Shown here: piece after piece, positions 16,225 through 24,719 of the stretch
How the letters are laid out: each line of letters opens with the position of its first letter
Numbering within the stretch: the stretch's first letter is position 1
Source of the DNA: Muriicola marianensis
GTDB taxonomy: Bacteria; Bacteroidota; Bacteroidia; Flavobacteriales; Flavobacteriaceae
Direction: 5' to 3'
DNA length: 64,000 bases
NCBI RefSeq assembly: GCF_014638095.1
Contig: NZ_BMFH01000002.1
Span: forward strand, 496,001-560,000
Notes under the pieces: generated by a model
Database searches by the model: none
What the model was told of the DNA's origin: nothing
Seen by the model: only the letters and a program-made list of their open reading frames with translations
Made by a program: the position numbers and the translations under genes

Positions 16225-16878
16225 ATGGATTTCAGGGCTCTCCTCGACTTTCTCAAAGAACTGGACCGCAACAATAACAAGGAGTGGATGGACCGGCACC
16301 GGAAGACCTACCTCCGACTCAGGGATGAGTTTATTTACTGGCTGGACGGTCTGGACATCAGGTTGGCCCGGTTAGATCCGGATTACTACCCTACACCCGG
16401 AAGGACAGGGATCAACCGGATCAACAATAACCTCATGTTCCATCCGGAAAGGCCTGTCTACAAGGACCATTTCGGGGCCGGACTCGACAAGGCGCCTGAC
16501 ACCGGGGACTTTTACATACAGATCGGGATCAGGGAATCCCTGTTGGCCGGTGGACTCTGGCGCCCGGCACCCGGGAAATTACGCAGTGTGAGAGAGGCCA
16601 TCGATTTTAACGGTGAAACACTTGTTGAAATTCTCAATAAACCTTCCTTTGTTTCCGCCTTCGGGGGTCTTTACGAGGATGAGAAACTGCGCACTGCTCC
16701 TAAAGGGTTTAGCAAAGACCATCCCTATATCGACCTGTTGCAGCACAAGACCTTTGCCGTGGTCCACGAGCTGGACGTTGAGACGATCATTTCGCCCGGA
16801 TTTGAGGATCACATCGTAGAAATCTATTTGGAGATGCTACCTTTCCGGAGGTATCTCAATAAGGCAATCAGTGTTTGA
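16225..16878 (+). CDS. DUF2461 domain-containing protein
   Basis: 217 residues. The family signature is visible from the start (FLKELDRNNNKEWMDRHRKTY), then RINNNLMFHPERPVYKDHFGA and GDFYIQIGIRESLLAGGLWRP, ending with a C-terminal helix FRRYLNKAISV. DUF2461 (TIGR02453) proteins are widespread and of unknown biochemical function. The gene stops immediately before an in-frame TTG that has been considered as the start of the next gene. Confidence 0.9.
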   Translation: MDFRALLDFLKELDRNNNKEWMDRHRKTYLRLRDEFIYWLDGLDIRLARLDPDYYPTPGRTGINRINNNLMFHPERPVYKDHFGAGLDKAPDTGDFYIQIGIRESLLAGGLWRPAPGKLRSVREAIDFNGETLVEILNKPSFVSAFGGLYEDEKLRTAPKGFSKDHPYIDLLQHKTFAVVHELDVETIISPGFEDHIVEIYLEMLPFRRYLNKAISV

Positions 16879-16905
16879 TTGAAATTACCCGAAGGATATG
16901 AAATC

Positions 16906-17487
16906 ATGAAAAGAGGAGGCATCAGAAAAATTGAGAAGGAAGTTCTTTCAGAACAGTTCTACACCCTGAACCGTTACACCTTCGAATACGAGAAAGAAGA
17001 CGGTACCTGGGAGCTACAGAGAAGGGAATCTTACGACAGAGGGAATGGGGTGGCCATCCTGCTGTATAATCCCGGAGAACAGAAAGTGATCCTTACCAGG
17101 CAATTTCGTATCCCTACTTATGTGAACGGGAACGAGGATGGCATGATGGTGGAGGTCTGCGCCGGGATGCTGGATGAGAAGGACCCCGAAGCCTGCATCC
17201 GTAGGGAGGTGGAGGAAGAGACAGGGTACCGGATCGGGGAGGTGAAAAAGGTGTTCGAAGCCTATATGTCGCCCGGCGCAGTGACCGAGATCCTTCACTT
17301 TTTTATCGCTCCCTATGACGAGACCATGAAGGCAGGGCCTGGCGGTGGAGCGGAAGGAGAAACTGAAAACATAGAAGTACTGGAAATTTCATACGACGAG
17401 GCTTTCAGGATGATCGACCGGGGAGAGATACGGGATGCCAAGAGCCTGCTGTTATTGCAATACGCCCGTCTCCAGGGATTGATCTGA
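16906..17487 (+). CDS. nudK: NudK-type Nudix hydrolase (GDP-mannose pyrophosphatase family)
   Basis: 193 residues from the ATG at 16906. A TTG at 16879 directly after the previous stop is possible but unneeded, because family members begin near this methionine. The Nudix region reads CAGMLDEKDPEACIRREVEEETGY, with the catalytic glutamates in REVEEETG. The block SYDRGNGVAILLYNP before it and AYMSPGAVTEILHFF after it match NudK. The enzyme hydrolyses GDP-mannose to GMP and mannose-1-phosphate, or related sugar nucleotides, with Mg2+. Substrate choice within the NudK/ADP-ribose pyrophosphatase group is uncertain. Confidence 0.82.
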   Translation: MKRGGIRKIEKEVLSEQFYTLNRYTFEYEKEDGTWELQRRESYDRGNGVAILLYNPGEQKVILTRQFRIPTYVNGNEDGMMVEVCAGMLDEKDPEACIRREVEEETGYRIGEVKKVFEAYMSPGAVTEILHFFIAPYDETMKAGPGGGAEGETENIEVLEISYDEAFRMIDRGEIRDAKSLLLLQYARLQGLI

Positions 17488-17495
17488 AAATAGTT

Positions 17496-18788
17496 TCAAT
17501 AGTTATCTCTGATTCCCTCCAGTACCGCCTGTATACGTGCTTTGATCCTGGAGGCTGGTTCCAGATAGTGGTTGTTCATAAAACTAAAGATCAGGATCTT
17601 CCCGGACCTAGCGATCAGGAATCCGCTCAGGCAATAGGTGTTTCCCAGGGTTCCGCTCTTGGCAAACACATAGGGATGTGGATTTCCGGTATACCATTCT
17701 TCCAGGGTACCGTTCTTTCCCCCTGAAGGGAATACAGAGAAGAGCCACTCCCTTCCTTTTTCATCGAGTAACTTCTTTAGCACATACACCATGGAGGAAG
17801 GGGTAAAAAGGTTGTAGCGAGACAGGCCCGATCCATCCACCCACCTGGGTTTGTATTCCATTTCAGACAGATATGAATCGAGGACAAAATCCCTTGCAAG
17901 GCTTGAGGAAATGGTGTCAGAGAGCACAAATGAAGATACCATCAGCAGTTGCTCGGCGATAAAGTTGTCACTCTCCTGCATCAACCGCCTGTAGAGGCTA
18001 TCGGCGGGGGTAGATCCCATTATGGTCCTGGTCTTCTCAACGGGGAAGGCTTCACCGATCCTGATACTTTTCCCAAGTACATTTTCGAGCAGTGTTAGCG
18101 TCAGCCTGTCTGATGTGATATAGGGGATCTCCAAAGTGTCCGTGCGGGATGGATCAAAATAAAAGGTATTCCGCTTCTCCTCCCTTCTTCTGTTTTTCAC
18201 CATGACCTGGACACTGTCTGCGAATAGATTAGGTTCTGTTCTGAGGCCCCCTTGTTGAGTGACACTGACCACATTGCCATAAAGGGGAAAAGAGGAACGT
18301 TCAGGGGAAAAGGAGGAGTCGTAATCCTCCCAGGCCCACCCGGGGCCGTATCGCCCTTCAGGGAAATCACCCGGGACATAGACCAGTTCGCTATATCTAC
18401 TTAGGAAATTCACTGCGCTGCTGTCCCGGAAATTAGGATGAAGGATGGATGGGTTACCCGTGCCGCTGAATATAAGCGTATCCCCGGAAACAAAATATTT
18501 TAAAGCCGGGATGGAATCATCCAGGATCTTAACTGCGGTATAGAGGGTAAAGATCTTGGTGTTACTGGCGGGTGTAAAATAAAGGTCGGAGTTCACCGAG
18601 ACCAGGGTGTCACCTGATGAGGGGTCTAATACCATAAGGCCTGTAAAATGCTCCCCGAATTTGTTTATTTGGAGCTCCCGGGTTACTTTTTTTTCGAATC
18701 CCCTTGTCCTGGAGGAAGAACAACCCACTAAAAATACAGTCATCAATAAGAGTTGCAGCAGCCCTGGAATACGGCTCAGTTTGTTCAT
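17496..18788 (-). CDS. dacB: D-alanyl-D-alanine carboxypeptidase/endopeptidase, PBP4 (DacB) family lipoprotein
   Basis: 430 residues from the ATG at 18788; an ATG 24 bases upstream would only lengthen the signal. The N-terminus is a lipoprotein signal ending FLVGC (Cys23). The three active-site motifs of serine peptidase family S13 are present: SNTK (Ser75, Lys78), SDN in MQESDNFIAEQ, and KSGT in VFAKSGTLGN. The family trims or cleaves peptidoglycan cross-links in the periplasm. Lipid anchoring is unusual compared with the soluble E. coli enzyme but is seen often in Bacteroidota. Confidence 0.9.
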   Translation of the reverse strand: MNKLSRIPGLLQLLLMTVFLVGCSSSRTRGFEKKVTRELQINKFGEHFTGLMVLDPSSGDTLVSVNSDLYFTPASNTKIFTLYTAVKILDDSIPALKYFVSGDTLIFSGTGNPSILHPNFRDSSAVNFLSRYSELVYVPGDFPEGRYGPGWAWEDYDSSFSPERSSFPLYGNVVSVTQQGGLRTEPNLFADSVQVMVKNRRREEKRNTFYFDPSRTDTLEIPYITSDRLTLTLLENVLGKSIRIGEAFPVEKTRTIMGSTPADSLYRRLMQESDNFIAEQLLMVSSFVLSDTISSSLARDFVLDSYLSEMEYKPRWVDGSGLSRYNLFTPSSMVYVLKKLLDEKGREWLFSVFPSGGKNGTLEEWYTGNPHPYVFAKSGTLGNTYCLSGFLIARSGKILIFSFMNNHYLEPASRIKARIQAVLEGIRDNY

Positions 18789-18916
18789 AGAACGATAGAA
18801 TATGTAGTTCATCGATTATTTGGTGAATTTATCCATAATTTGAAGTGTGAAACACAATATCGCCTGTCATTTTTTGTTAATTTCGATTAGACAATCTAAC
18901 GATAAATACGCAACAT

Positions 18917-19114
18917 ATGGCTAGAACTATGTTGGAGTATTACAAGATGGTGCTCCAAAAAGTGAGTTTCGACGCTAGGTTATTCAGCAAGGAACTCAGA
19001 AAAGCAATTTCGAAGCTATTGCCTTATGAAATTGAAGAACTCAAATACTGGTTGCTGAATTTTGTCACAGACAAGCCAGAACTTCAGGAAAGTTTAATTT
19101 ATATAAAAGCGTAA
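18917..19114 (+). CDS. Conserved 65-residue protein of Flavobacteriia, unknown function
   Basis: 65 residues, alpha-helical by composition, beginning MARTMLEYYKMVLQKVSFD and containing LPYEIEELKYWLL. I remember near-identical short proteins as conserved hypothetical proteins in this family, but no function. No signal peptide or metal motif is present. It has a strong terminator directly after its stop codon, which supports it as a real single gene. Confidence 0.8.
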   Translation: MARTMLEYYKMVLQKVSFDARLFSKELRKAISKLLPYEIEELKYWLLNFVTDKPELQESLIYIKA

Positions 19115-19116
19115 CT

Positions 19117-19141
19117 AGCTGCCGAAAGGCAGCTTTTTTTT
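19117..19141 (+). terminator. Rho-independent terminator after the 65-residue gene
   Basis: Seven-base stem AGCTGCC / GGCAGCT with a GAAA tetraloop and an eight-base T run beginning at 19134. Confidence 0.9.
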
Positions 19142-19160
19142 ATCTATAATTCACCCAAGT

Positions 19161-20099
19161 TTAATTCTGGGAAACGGGACTGATGATCTTTACGTCCTGG
19201 AACTTGATGGCACCCCTGACCACGGAGGCGATCACCTCTCTCAAGGCGTTCGTGATGTGTAATTTGAGTTCCTTTTTGTGGTAGATGAGGCTGATCTCCC
19301 GTGCAGGGGGAGGTTCCTGAAAATATTTCAAATTCGATTTTTTCCGCTCGTCCAGTTCCACAGCATTGAGGTAGGGGAGAAGGGTCATCCCCAGGCCCTC
19401 GTTGGCCAGGTTCACCAGAGTCTCGAAACTCCCGCTTTGCAGGTGAAAGTGATCTTCGAAGTTTTGATTCGCCTTGCACAGATTGACGACCCCTTCCCTG
19501 AAACAGTGCCCGTCTTCCAGTAGCAGGATGTCCCGGATATCCAGGGCTTCCGGACTCAGTTTGTCTTCCTTTCTCAACCGGTGGCTGGGAGGCACATAGC
19601 CAACGAATGGCTCATAATACAAGGGCCTTTCTGTGATGAACTCAATGTCTAGGGGAGTTGCTGCGATCCCGGCATCGAGGTGGCCGTCCTGCAGGTTGCG
19701 GATAAGGCTGTCCGTATTTTGCTCCCTGATAACCAGGTTCACTTTGGGATATTTATTGATAAAGGTTTTTAGGAACATAGGTAAAAGGGTAGGCATGACC
19801 GTGGGGATAATCCCCAGGGTGTACTCCCCCCCGATATACCCTTTCTCCTGGTCTACGATATCCTTGATCCGTTTGGCTTCATTCACAATGTTCTTGGCCT
19901 GGGCAACGATCTTCTTCCCGGCTTCGGTGATCGAAATGGGCTTTTTGCTGCGGTCGAAGATCCGGACATCCAGTTCATCCTCCAGCTTCTGCACCTGCAT
20001 GCTCAGGGTGGGCTGGGTGACAAAACTCTTCTCAGCGGCTACGGTGAAATTCTGGTATTCCGCTACGGCCAGGACATATTGTAATTGGGTAATCGTCAT
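19161..20099 (-). CDS. oxyR: OxyR, LysR-type hydrogen peroxide regulator
   Basis: 312 residues. The N-terminal winged helix-turn-helix is LysR type (MTITQLQYVLAVAEYQNFTV, then FVTQPTLSMQVQKLE). The effector domain contains the peroxide-sensing pair in LLEDGHCFREGVVNLC, Cys199 and Cys208, the same numbers as in E. coli OxyR. Oxidation to a disulfide switches the tetramer to an activator of peroxide defence genes. It is divergent from dps, a classical OxyR target, with 97 bases between the two start codons. Confidence 0.93.
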   Translation of the reverse strand: MTITQLQYVLAVAEYQNFTVAAEKSFVTQPTLSMQVQKLEDELDVRIFDRSKKPISITEAGKKIVAQAKNIVNEAKRIKDIVDQEKGYIGGEYTLGIIPTVMPTLLPMFLKTFINKYPKVNLVIREQNTDSLIRNLQDGHLDAGIAATPLDIEFITERPLYYEPFVGYVPPSHRLRKEDKLSPEALDIRDILLLEDGHCFREGVVNLCKANQNFEDHFHLQSGSFETLVNLANEGLGMTLLPYLNAVELDERKKSNLKYFQEPPPAREISLIYHKKELKLHITNALREVIASVVRGAIKFQDVKIISPVSQN

Positions 20100-20196
20100 G
20101 CTATAGTGTTAGGTGATAAATTTATAAAAACTATCGATAAAACTTATGTTAACAGCCAGTTTTAATGTGATAATTTTATGGTAAAATTAGAGAGCA
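20100..20196. promoter_or_regulatory. oxyR/dps divergent control region
   Basis: The gap is AT-rich and holds TAATTTTA at 20171-20178, close to the -7 consensus for dps, and TAAATTTA (minus strand, 20117-20124) for oxyR. ATAG, CTAT and GATA tetramers spread through 20102-20138 resemble degenerate OxyR half-sites, but they do not fit the four-element consensus cleanly. Binding is expected from the gene pair, not proven by the sequence. Confidence 0.4.
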
Positions 20197-20676
20197 ATGA
20201 AACTGAACAGCATTGGCCTGGATGCCAGGCAATCAAAAGAATTAGGGCAGGAGCTCAATACCCTCCTCGCCAATTTTCAGGTGTATTACATGAACCTGAG
20301 AGGGATACACTGGAATATCAAAGGGAAGAGATTCTTCGACCTTCACGCGAAATTTGAGGAACTCTATGACGATGCCAACTTAAAAGTGGACATGGTAGCA
20401 GAACGAGTCCTCACATTGGGTGAGGTACCCCTTCATACCTTTGGGGATTACATGAAAATAGCCAAAGTGCCTCAGGGCAAGAATATCACGGAAGATGAGA
20501 AGGCCATTCGTCTTATCGTCGATTCCCTGACAGAACCCCTGAAGATCGAAAGAAGGATCCTCGAAGCTTCCGACAAGGCAGATGACGAAGGGACCAATTC
20601 CATGATGAGTGACTTTATTACGGAGCAGGAGAAAACCGTTTGGATGATGAAAGCCTGGTTGGCTGAAGAGATATAA
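20197..20676 (+). CDS. dps: Dps, DNA-protecting ferritin-like protein
   Basis: 159 residues. The Dps ferroxidase ligands are visible in YYMNLRGIHWNIKGKRFFDLHAKFEELYDD: the helix-1 His (HWN), then His and the DxxxE/F-E-E-LYDD series. The rest matches the four-helix bundle (MVAERVLTLGEVPLHTF, then the C-terminal helix EKTVWMMKAWLAEEI). Dps forms a dodecamer that oxidises iron with peroxide, stores it and shields DNA. Divergent from oxyR, it is probably induced by peroxide. Confidence 0.93.
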   Translation: MKLNSIGLDARQSKELGQELNTLLANFQVYYMNLRGIHWNIKGKRFFDLHAKFEELYDDANLKVDMVAERVLTLGEVPLHTFGDYMKIAKVPQGKNITEDEKAIRLIVDSLTEPLKIERRILEASDKADDEGTNSMMSDFITEQEKTVWMMKAWLAEEI

Positions 20677-20681
20677 ACAAA

Positions 20682-20710
20682 AAAGCCCTCAAACGAGGGC
20701 TTTATTTTTT
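20682..20710. terminator. Bidirectional terminator after dps
   Basis: Nine-base stem AAAGCCCTC / GAGGGCTTT with a four-base loop, A-rich before and T-rich after. It also lies just beyond the stop of the convergent DUF2141 gene. Confidence 0.85.
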
Positions 20711-20717
20711 TAAGGAT

Positions 20718-21137
20718 CTAAAGCTTGATGGTCATGGCAAGGTCCTGGTCAGACAACTCAAATTTGGCCTGGTAGAAACTGGGAGGACCCATATGGCCAC
20801 CTTCACCGGACATCCCAAATGATTCTTTGGGCATGCCCCGCTCATCAAAGTCCATTTGAAAATTGCCATTCATGTCGTGCATGACCAAAATGGCATAGGT
20901 CCCCGGAACCACGTTTTTGAAGTCGAGCTCCAGCGCACCCTTTTTTCCTTCGGCATAAACATGGCCTACCCCTTCACTTTGCATAAAGGTCTCTGCGCTG
21001 TGAAGGACGGCCAGGATCTTTCCGCCCTCCGATTGAATATTCTCAACCTTGAGGTGAATGTCATAGGCAGTTAAATCCTGGGATCTGACCAGGGAAGTCA
21101 ATAAGAATAGAACGATTACTAAGGGAATACTTTTCAT
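20718..21137 (-). CDS. DUF2141 secreted protein
   Basis: 139 residues with a cleavable signal peptide (residues 1-19, ending VRSQ). The family pattern HDMNGNFQMDFDERGMPKESFGMS is clear; it has the look of a calcium-binding-like loop on a small beta sandwich. Function unknown. A single gene between the dps terminator and the sugar transporter gene. Confidence 0.88.
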   Translation of the reverse strand: MKSIPLVIVLFLLTSLVRSQDLTAYDIHLKVENIQSEGGKILAVLHSAETFMQSEGVGHVYAEGKKGALELDFKNVVPGTYAILVMHDMNGNFQMDFDERGMPKESFGMSGEGGHMGPPSFYQAKFELSDQDLAMTIKL

Positions 21138-21237
21138 GGCTGTAGTTTTAAATGTTAGACTACATCAAAAGTGAACATCCCCCCTTATTAAATAAAAAAA
21201 GAAACACCGACCTGTAGGATATGCCCGCTGAGTCGTG

Positions 21238-22590
21238 CTACGGAGTGCCTTTTTCTGCAAAGGTGACCGACACCTCCCTGTCATCTACGATGAGGCATAG
21301 CAGCCCGGCAATGAACATGCTTACGCCCCCAATGATCAGGGCGTAGATGGAGATATTGCCGAAAAAGGTCTTGAGCATAAAACCCAGGATTCCGGCCGCC
21401 ACTATCTGAGGAATCACGATAAAGAAATTGAATACCCCCATATAATATCCCATCTTGTCTGCGGGAAGAATGCTGGAAAGCATGGCATAAGGCATAGACA
21501 GGATACTGGCCCAGGCTATACCGACCCCTATCATGGATATCAGGATGAGGTTGGGATCCGAAATAAAGTATATCGAGATGAGTCCGCCCCCACCACAGAA
21601 GAGGGCCAGCAGGTGGGTTACTCTCCGGCTGACCTTTTTGGCGACTATTGGAAGCAGGAAGGCGACAAGGGCCGCGATGCCGTTGTATATCGCAAAACAG
21701 ATGCCTACCCAGTCGGCCCCTTCGTTGTACAAGGCCGAGGTCGTATCCTCTGTTCCATAAATATGGCTGGTCACTGCCGAAGTAGTATAGATCCACATGG
21801 CAAAAAGGGCAAACCAGGAAAAGAACTGAACGAAAGCCAGTTGGATCATGGTTTTCGGCATCTTGAAGATTCCCATAAAGGATTCAGCCAAACCGCCAAA
21901 GATCCCTTTGCTGGCGTTTTCTTCCCTCAATTTCTCCAGGTCGTCCGGGGGGTATTCCTCGGTTTTGAAAACAGTCCACATAACTGCAAGGAAATAGGCA
22001 ATTCCCCCCAGGTAAAAGGACCATTTTACCGAGTCGGGGATTCCTCCGTCCGGGGCGATATTGCTGATCCCGAACCAGTTTGTGAAAACCCAGGGCAGGG
22101 CAGAGGCGATGATCGCCCCCAATCCTATAAAGAAGCTCTGCATGGCAAACCCGCTGGTCCTCTGTTCATCGGGGAGCATGTCCCCTACGAAAGCGCGGAA
22201 AGGCTCCATACTGATATTGATGGAGGCATCCATCAGCCAAAGCATGATCACGGCCATCCACAGGGCTGTAGAATTGGGCATCAGGAAAAGAGCTATTGTC
22301 GCAAGGATAGCCCCCACGGCAAAGAACGGCCTTCTGCGTCCCCACTTTTTATGCCAGGTCCGGTCGCTGTAATACCCGATGATAGGTTGTACGAGCAGTC
22401 CGGTTACGGGCGCAGCCAACCAGAGGATGGGCAATTCGTCCTTGGAAGCACCCAGAGTTTCGAAGATCCGGCTCACATTGGCATTTTGAAGGGCGAAGCC
22501 AAATTGTATACCTAGGAACCCAAAACTCATATTCCAGATCTGCCAGAAAGAGAGACGGGGTTTTACTGAACTGATGGAGATTTTAGCCAT
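21238..22590 (-). CDS. MFS sugar transporter, SLC45/GPH-like (maltose or sucrose type)
   Basis: 450 residues with 12 membrane segments. The SLC45-like signature is visible: FGFLGIQFGFALQNANVSRIF in helix 1, QPIIGYYSD in the 2-3 loop followed by GRRRPFF, and FRAFVGDMLPDEQR in the 4-5 loop. Relatives in Bacteroidota import maltose and other alpha-glucosides by proton symport, usually beside alpha-glucosidase or phosphorylase genes. None is adjacent here. A perfect palindrome and a -7-like box lie upstream, so it probably has its own regulator elsewhere. Confidence 0.85.
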   Translation of the reverse strand: MAKISISSVKPRLSFWQIWNMSFGFLGIQFGFALQNANVSRIFETLGASKDELPILWLAAPVTGLLVQPIIGYYSDRTWHKKWGRRRPFFAVGAILATIALFLMPNSTALWMAVIMLWLMDASINISMEPFRAFVGDMLPDEQRTSGFAMQSFFIGLGAIIASALPWVFTNWFGISNIAPDGGIPDSVKWSFYLGGIAYFLAVMWTVFKTEEYPPDDLEKLREENASKGIFGGLAESFMGIFKMPKTMIQLAFVQFFSWFALFAMWIYTTSAVTSHIYGTEDTTSALYNEGADWVGICFAIYNGIAALVAFLLPIVAKKVSRRVTHLLALFCGGGGLISIYFISDPNLILISMIGVGIAWASILSMPYAMLSSILPADKMGYYMGVFNFFIVIPQIVAAGILGFMLKTFFGNISIYALIIGGVSMFIAGLLCLIVDDREVSVTFAEKGTP

Positions 22591-22975
22591 GTTGATTCGA
22601 TGAGATAAGAAGTCGGCATTAAATGTAGGCTTTTTAATGAAACAAAGGAAGATGTTCGTGAACAGGCTGATTATAAGGGACCTGTGAATTATTCACAGGG
22701 GTATACTGAGAAAAATGCGAGGTGAATCCTCGATGAAAAACCTCTTTCTTTAACATTTGTGCTCCTTTCATCGAATTCTGGCCCCGGCGGCTGCATTTTA
22801 CCGAAAAAAATTTGCGGATTATCGAGGTTTGTTCAACTTGGGATCACCAAATCTTATGAAAATATAACCTATGTACTAATAAATTACTCCTTCTTAATTT
22901 TAGTTTTTATTCTTGGCTAAAGGTGTCCCCACCTTGTGAAAGGAGCTATGATTTAGTGCAGATAATACTTGTGCC
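22591..22975. other. 385-base intergenic region with divergent promoters and palindromes
   Basis: This gap separates the sugar transporter (minus) from the PorP/SprF-like gene (plus). It holds TACATTTA on the minus strand at 22620-22627 as a -7 candidate for the transporter, a perfect 19-base palindrome at 22681-22699, a CGAGG/CCTCG hairpin near 22720-22734, and TAATTTTA at 22895-22902 as a -7 candidate for the plus-strand gene. I see no coding potential. Confidence 0.5.
22681..22699. promoter_or_regulatory. Perfect 19-base palindrome, candidate operator
   Basis: CCTGTGAAT, one central T, then ATTCACAGG: nine bases perfectly inverted on each side. It lies 91 bases upstream of the transporter start and about 54 bases beyond its -7-like box. 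That is a typical place for an activator or looping repressor site. Neither a T run nor a gene end is nearby, so it is not a terminator. Confidence 0.5.
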
Positions 22976-24667
22976 ATGTTCTGCAAAAATCGATCTATTT
23001 TCAAGGATTCTTTTCGAGTTGTCCATTTTAGGTTTTGGGCAATGGTTCTGTTGAGTCTTTCATTTTCGGGACACCTTTTTAGCCAGGAAGAATCACCTTA
23101 CGTTTCCTATAACGTTCCCTTTCAAAATCTCTTAAAATTCAATAGGTTTCTAATAAACCCGACCTTCTCCACGGTGCGGGAAGACAAGTCATATATCAAC
23201 TTCTTCCACCGCAGCCAGTCGGCCTACTTCCAGGACAACTACCAGAATTACTTCCTGAGTTACAGCGGGCGGATCAATGACCGGACCGGCCTCGGGATTA
23301 GTGTCTATAATCAACAGGAAGGTCTTGTATCCAATATTGGGATACTGACCAACTATGCTTACGGAGTTCGTCTGGGCCCGAAAAGCGTGCTGACCTTTGG
23401 GTTCAATATTCCCTATTACCGCAGCAGTTTTGATGAGAACAGGGCAGTCACCAATGAAGCAGATCCTGCCCTCGCTGCCTTCAGTGAAAATTCAATTATC
23501 GCATTTCAGCCCGGGATCAATGTAGCTTTCGGGAGTTTTGACATTGGGGTCTTCGCAGAGGACCTTTTCGATTTTAATCTCAAGACCGGAGAGTCCCTGA
23601 CCACTTTTGTCGAGAAATCCTTTTCCGGCCATTTACAGTATACCCGTAATTTCCGCTATGCCGACGGGATCTTCGAAGAAGGCAGACTCATGCCCATTGC
23701 GAGGATTCGCAAGACCGGAAATGAGGGACTCGAGTTTGGTGGTGGGATCATACTCGATCTGCCCCGTCTGGGATGGTTGCAGGCCGGTTATGACAGTTTT
23801 TACGGCGGATCTGCGGGAGCGGGATTCAACATCAACAAAAGGCTTTCTCTGGGATATAATTTCGAAAAAGGATTTTCCCAGGGCATTCAGAATTTTGGGG
23901 TAACCCACGAGATCTCGGTAGCTTATAACATTATTCCCACCCTCACCGAAGATATGGTGCAACGCGATGCTGAGGAGATTCAGGATTCTGATTATCTCGA
24001 CGTAAAACGCAGGATCAAGAAAAACAAGAACCCACTGTATCTGGAGATCGATAAACTGAGAAAACTCAATCGGGCCAATTACGCTGTGATCAATGAATTG
24101 ATCTACAAAGTGGATTCCCTGGAGAACCATATCAATTCTGAAATGGAGCGCAGGTTCGAACTCGCGGTGCGCAACACGAGGCGCGAAATGGAGGCGATGA
24201 AAAATGCCATGGGTGATGAAAGGCCTGCCATACTAGCTTCAGCAGACACGAAAGAGCCTGTCAGGCTCAGTGACGAGATCAAAATGCAGATGGAGAAGAA
24301 CATTGATTCATTAACGAGACTTAGCCAGATGTCCCTGGCCCCTGATCGAATAGTACGAGACACCATTGTATTAGGGGACCTCATAGGCATACCCGAAGGT
24401 CACTATGTCATTGCCAATGTCTTTGAAACCAGGGAATATCTGGAGAAGTTTCTCGCCGAGCTCAAGGAAAAGGGCATTAAAGCCGGGTATTTCAAAAATC
24501 CTGTGAACGGATTGAACTATGTGTATCTGGCTCGTTACGAGAACGACGAAGCCGATCTGGAAGCAGTGAAATCCGACTTCCGTTCCAAATACGGGAATGA
24601 GCTATGGATCATGAGCGTACAGAAAGCCTCGAATTCGAGAATGGCCACGTTGAATTTTGACGACTGA
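22976..24667 (+). CDS. PorP/SprF family type IX secretion membrane protein with C-terminal SPOR-like domain
   Basis: 563 residues. A signal peptide ends near SGHLFSQ (about residue 36). Residues 40-320 are PorP/SprF: INPTFSTVREDKSYINFFHRSQ, GLGISVYNQQEG, then outer-membrane beta strands. Residues 330-460 are helical and charged, likely a periplasmic coiled coil. The last 80 residues fit a SPOR fold (HYVIANVFETREYLEKFL, GIKAGYF, NYVYLARYE, LWIMSV). Ordinary PorP/SprF proteins end at about 300-350 residues, so this one is a fusion that could tie an outer-membrane barrel to peptidoglycan. PorP/SprF usually partners a large secreted adhesin, which is absent here. Confidence 0.85.
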   Translation: MFCKNRSIFKDSFRVVHFRFWAMVLLSLSFSGHLFSQEESPYVSYNVPFQNLLKFNRFLINPTFSTVREDKSYINFFHRSQSAYFQDNYQNYFLSYSGRINDRTGLGISVYNQQEGLVSNIGILTNYAYGVRLGPKSVLTFGFNIPYYRSSFDENRAVTNEADPALAAFSENSIIAFQPGINVAFGSFDIGVFAEDLFDFNLKTGESLTTFVEKSFSGHLQYTRNFRYADGIFEEGRLMPIARIRKTGNEGLEFGGGIILDLPRLGWLQAGYDSFYGGSAGAGFNINKRLSLGYNFEKGFSQGIQNFGVTHEISVAYNIIPTLTEDMVQRDAEEIQDSDYLDVKRRIKKNKNPLYLEIDKLRKLNRANYAVINELIYKVDSLENHINSEMERRFELAVRNTRREMEAMKNAMGDERPAILASADTKEPVRLSDEIKMQMEKNIDSLTRLSQMSLAPDRIVRDTIVLGDLIGIPEGHYVIANVFETREYLEKFLAELKEKGIKAGYFKNPVNGLNYVYLARYENDEADLEAVKSDFRSKYGNELWIMSVQKASNSRMATLNFDD

Positions 24668-24719
24668 CATCCACAGCTCAGCATGGGAATCCAAAATCAA
24701 TAGACCTGCTAATAAGGGG

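Noticed and set aside
16879-16905. TTG start for the Nudix hydrolase
   Set aside because: It immediately follows the DUF2461 stop and adds nine residues that NudK relatives lack; the in-frame ATG at 16906 fits better.
21613-22515. 300-codon plus-strand frame opposite the sugar transporter gene
   Set aside because: It lies fully within and antisense to a clear 12-helix transporter, is rich in Gly, Pro, His and Lys, and has no family motif. It is a shadow frame.
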